Below are positions 5,491-5,555 of a stretch of 5,555 nucleotides of DNA, one piece after another; position 1 is the first letter of the stretch; the number at the start of each line of letters is the position of its first letter. Position numbers and translations under genes: made by a program. Origin of the DNA: an uncultured Ruminococcus sp. (GTDB lineage: Bacteria; Bacillota; Clostridia; Oscillospirales; Acutalibacteraceae). The DNA lies in the NCBI GenBank assembly GCA_902767285.1, contig CACXHC010000118.1:1-5555 (forward strand), written 5' to 3'. The notes beneath the pieces are model-generated. The model did not search any database. It saw only the letters and a program-made list of their open reading frames with translations, and was not told the DNA's origin.

Positions 5491-5555
5491 TGGAATGTTC
5501 GTTGAACCGCATAAAATTTATATAGTAAAAGTTTTTTTTGCTTCTTTTTTTTTTC

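Larger units (their letters stand above)
5260..5555. mobile_element. Fold-back, MITE-like non-coding element (right end cut by window edge)
   Basis: The left end (5260-5284) and the right end (5528-5555) are reverse complements apart from homopolymer length: both read AAAG, T-run, GCTTC, T-run, C in the right-end orientation, with runs of 7 and 8 on the left and 8 and 10 on the right. Inside, a 38-bp inverted repeat pairs 5321-5358 with 5453-5490 at 37 of 38 positions. The rest of the arms (5285-5320, 5491-5527) is AT-rich and only loosely similar. The 94-bp centre (5359-5452) contains a short GC-rich hairpin. No credible protein is coded, and short open frames here lack ribosome sites. The pattern fits a non-autonomous mobile element, but a structured RNA or a pair of back-to-back terminators is also possible. 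No target-site duplication can be judged because the right edge is missing. Confidence 0.5.

Noticed and set aside
5316..5525. 69-codon open frame in the last spacer
   Set aside because: It is made of the inverted repeats and hairpins, has no ribosome site, and its product has no recognisable pattern.

Overview
The window looks like a chromosomal piece of a low-GC, Gram-positive anaerobe of the class Clostridia, most likely a Ruminococcus-like or other Oscillospiraceae gut bacterium. The clues are a type I dockerin (a cellulosome-type docking module), a BofC-like small membrane-anchored protein typical of Clostridia, a class A penicillin-binding protein with a long low-complexity tail, strong GGAGG ribosome sites, and AT-rich spacers with extended -10 promoters. 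The genus is an inference; no rRNA or other taxonomic marker is present.

Layout: (1) 1-849, the C-terminal part of a secreted protein. It has Thr/Asp/Glu repeat linkers on either side of a short beta-rich stretch and ends in a dockerin. It is followed by a free-standing hairpin (871-901) and a strong intrinsic terminator (908-952). (2) 1013-2074, an FkbM-family methyltransferase with its own extended -10 promoter. (3) 2069-2374 on the minus strand, a 101-residue single-pass protein with a BofC-C-like domain. It converges on the methyltransferase, and both genes end in the same palindromic TCATGA. (4) 2375-2587, a divergent promoter region. (5) 2588-5191, a class A PBP (transglycosylase plus transpeptidase) starting at GTG, with a (Tyr-Asn-Asn)6 tract and an acidic Asp/Tyr tail. 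(6) 5192-5555 holds no credible gene. It contains an intrinsic terminator and then a fold-back structure: purine/pyrimidine-tract terminal inverted repeats enclosing a 38-bp inverted repeat whose arms are themselves hairpins. This resembles a small non-coding mobile element (MITE-like) or a structured RNA locus, and its right end appears cut off by the window edge.

The genes do not form one operon, since each has its own promoter or terminator signals. A loose common theme is the cell envelope: a dockerin-borne surface or secreted protein, a possible glycan-modifying methyltransferase, a membrane-anchored BofC-like protein and a peptidoglycan synthase. No phage, CRISPR or toxin system is visible. 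The least explained parts are the fold-back element at the right end, the repeat-rich extracellular tails, and the three-codon leader ORF before the BofC-like gene.
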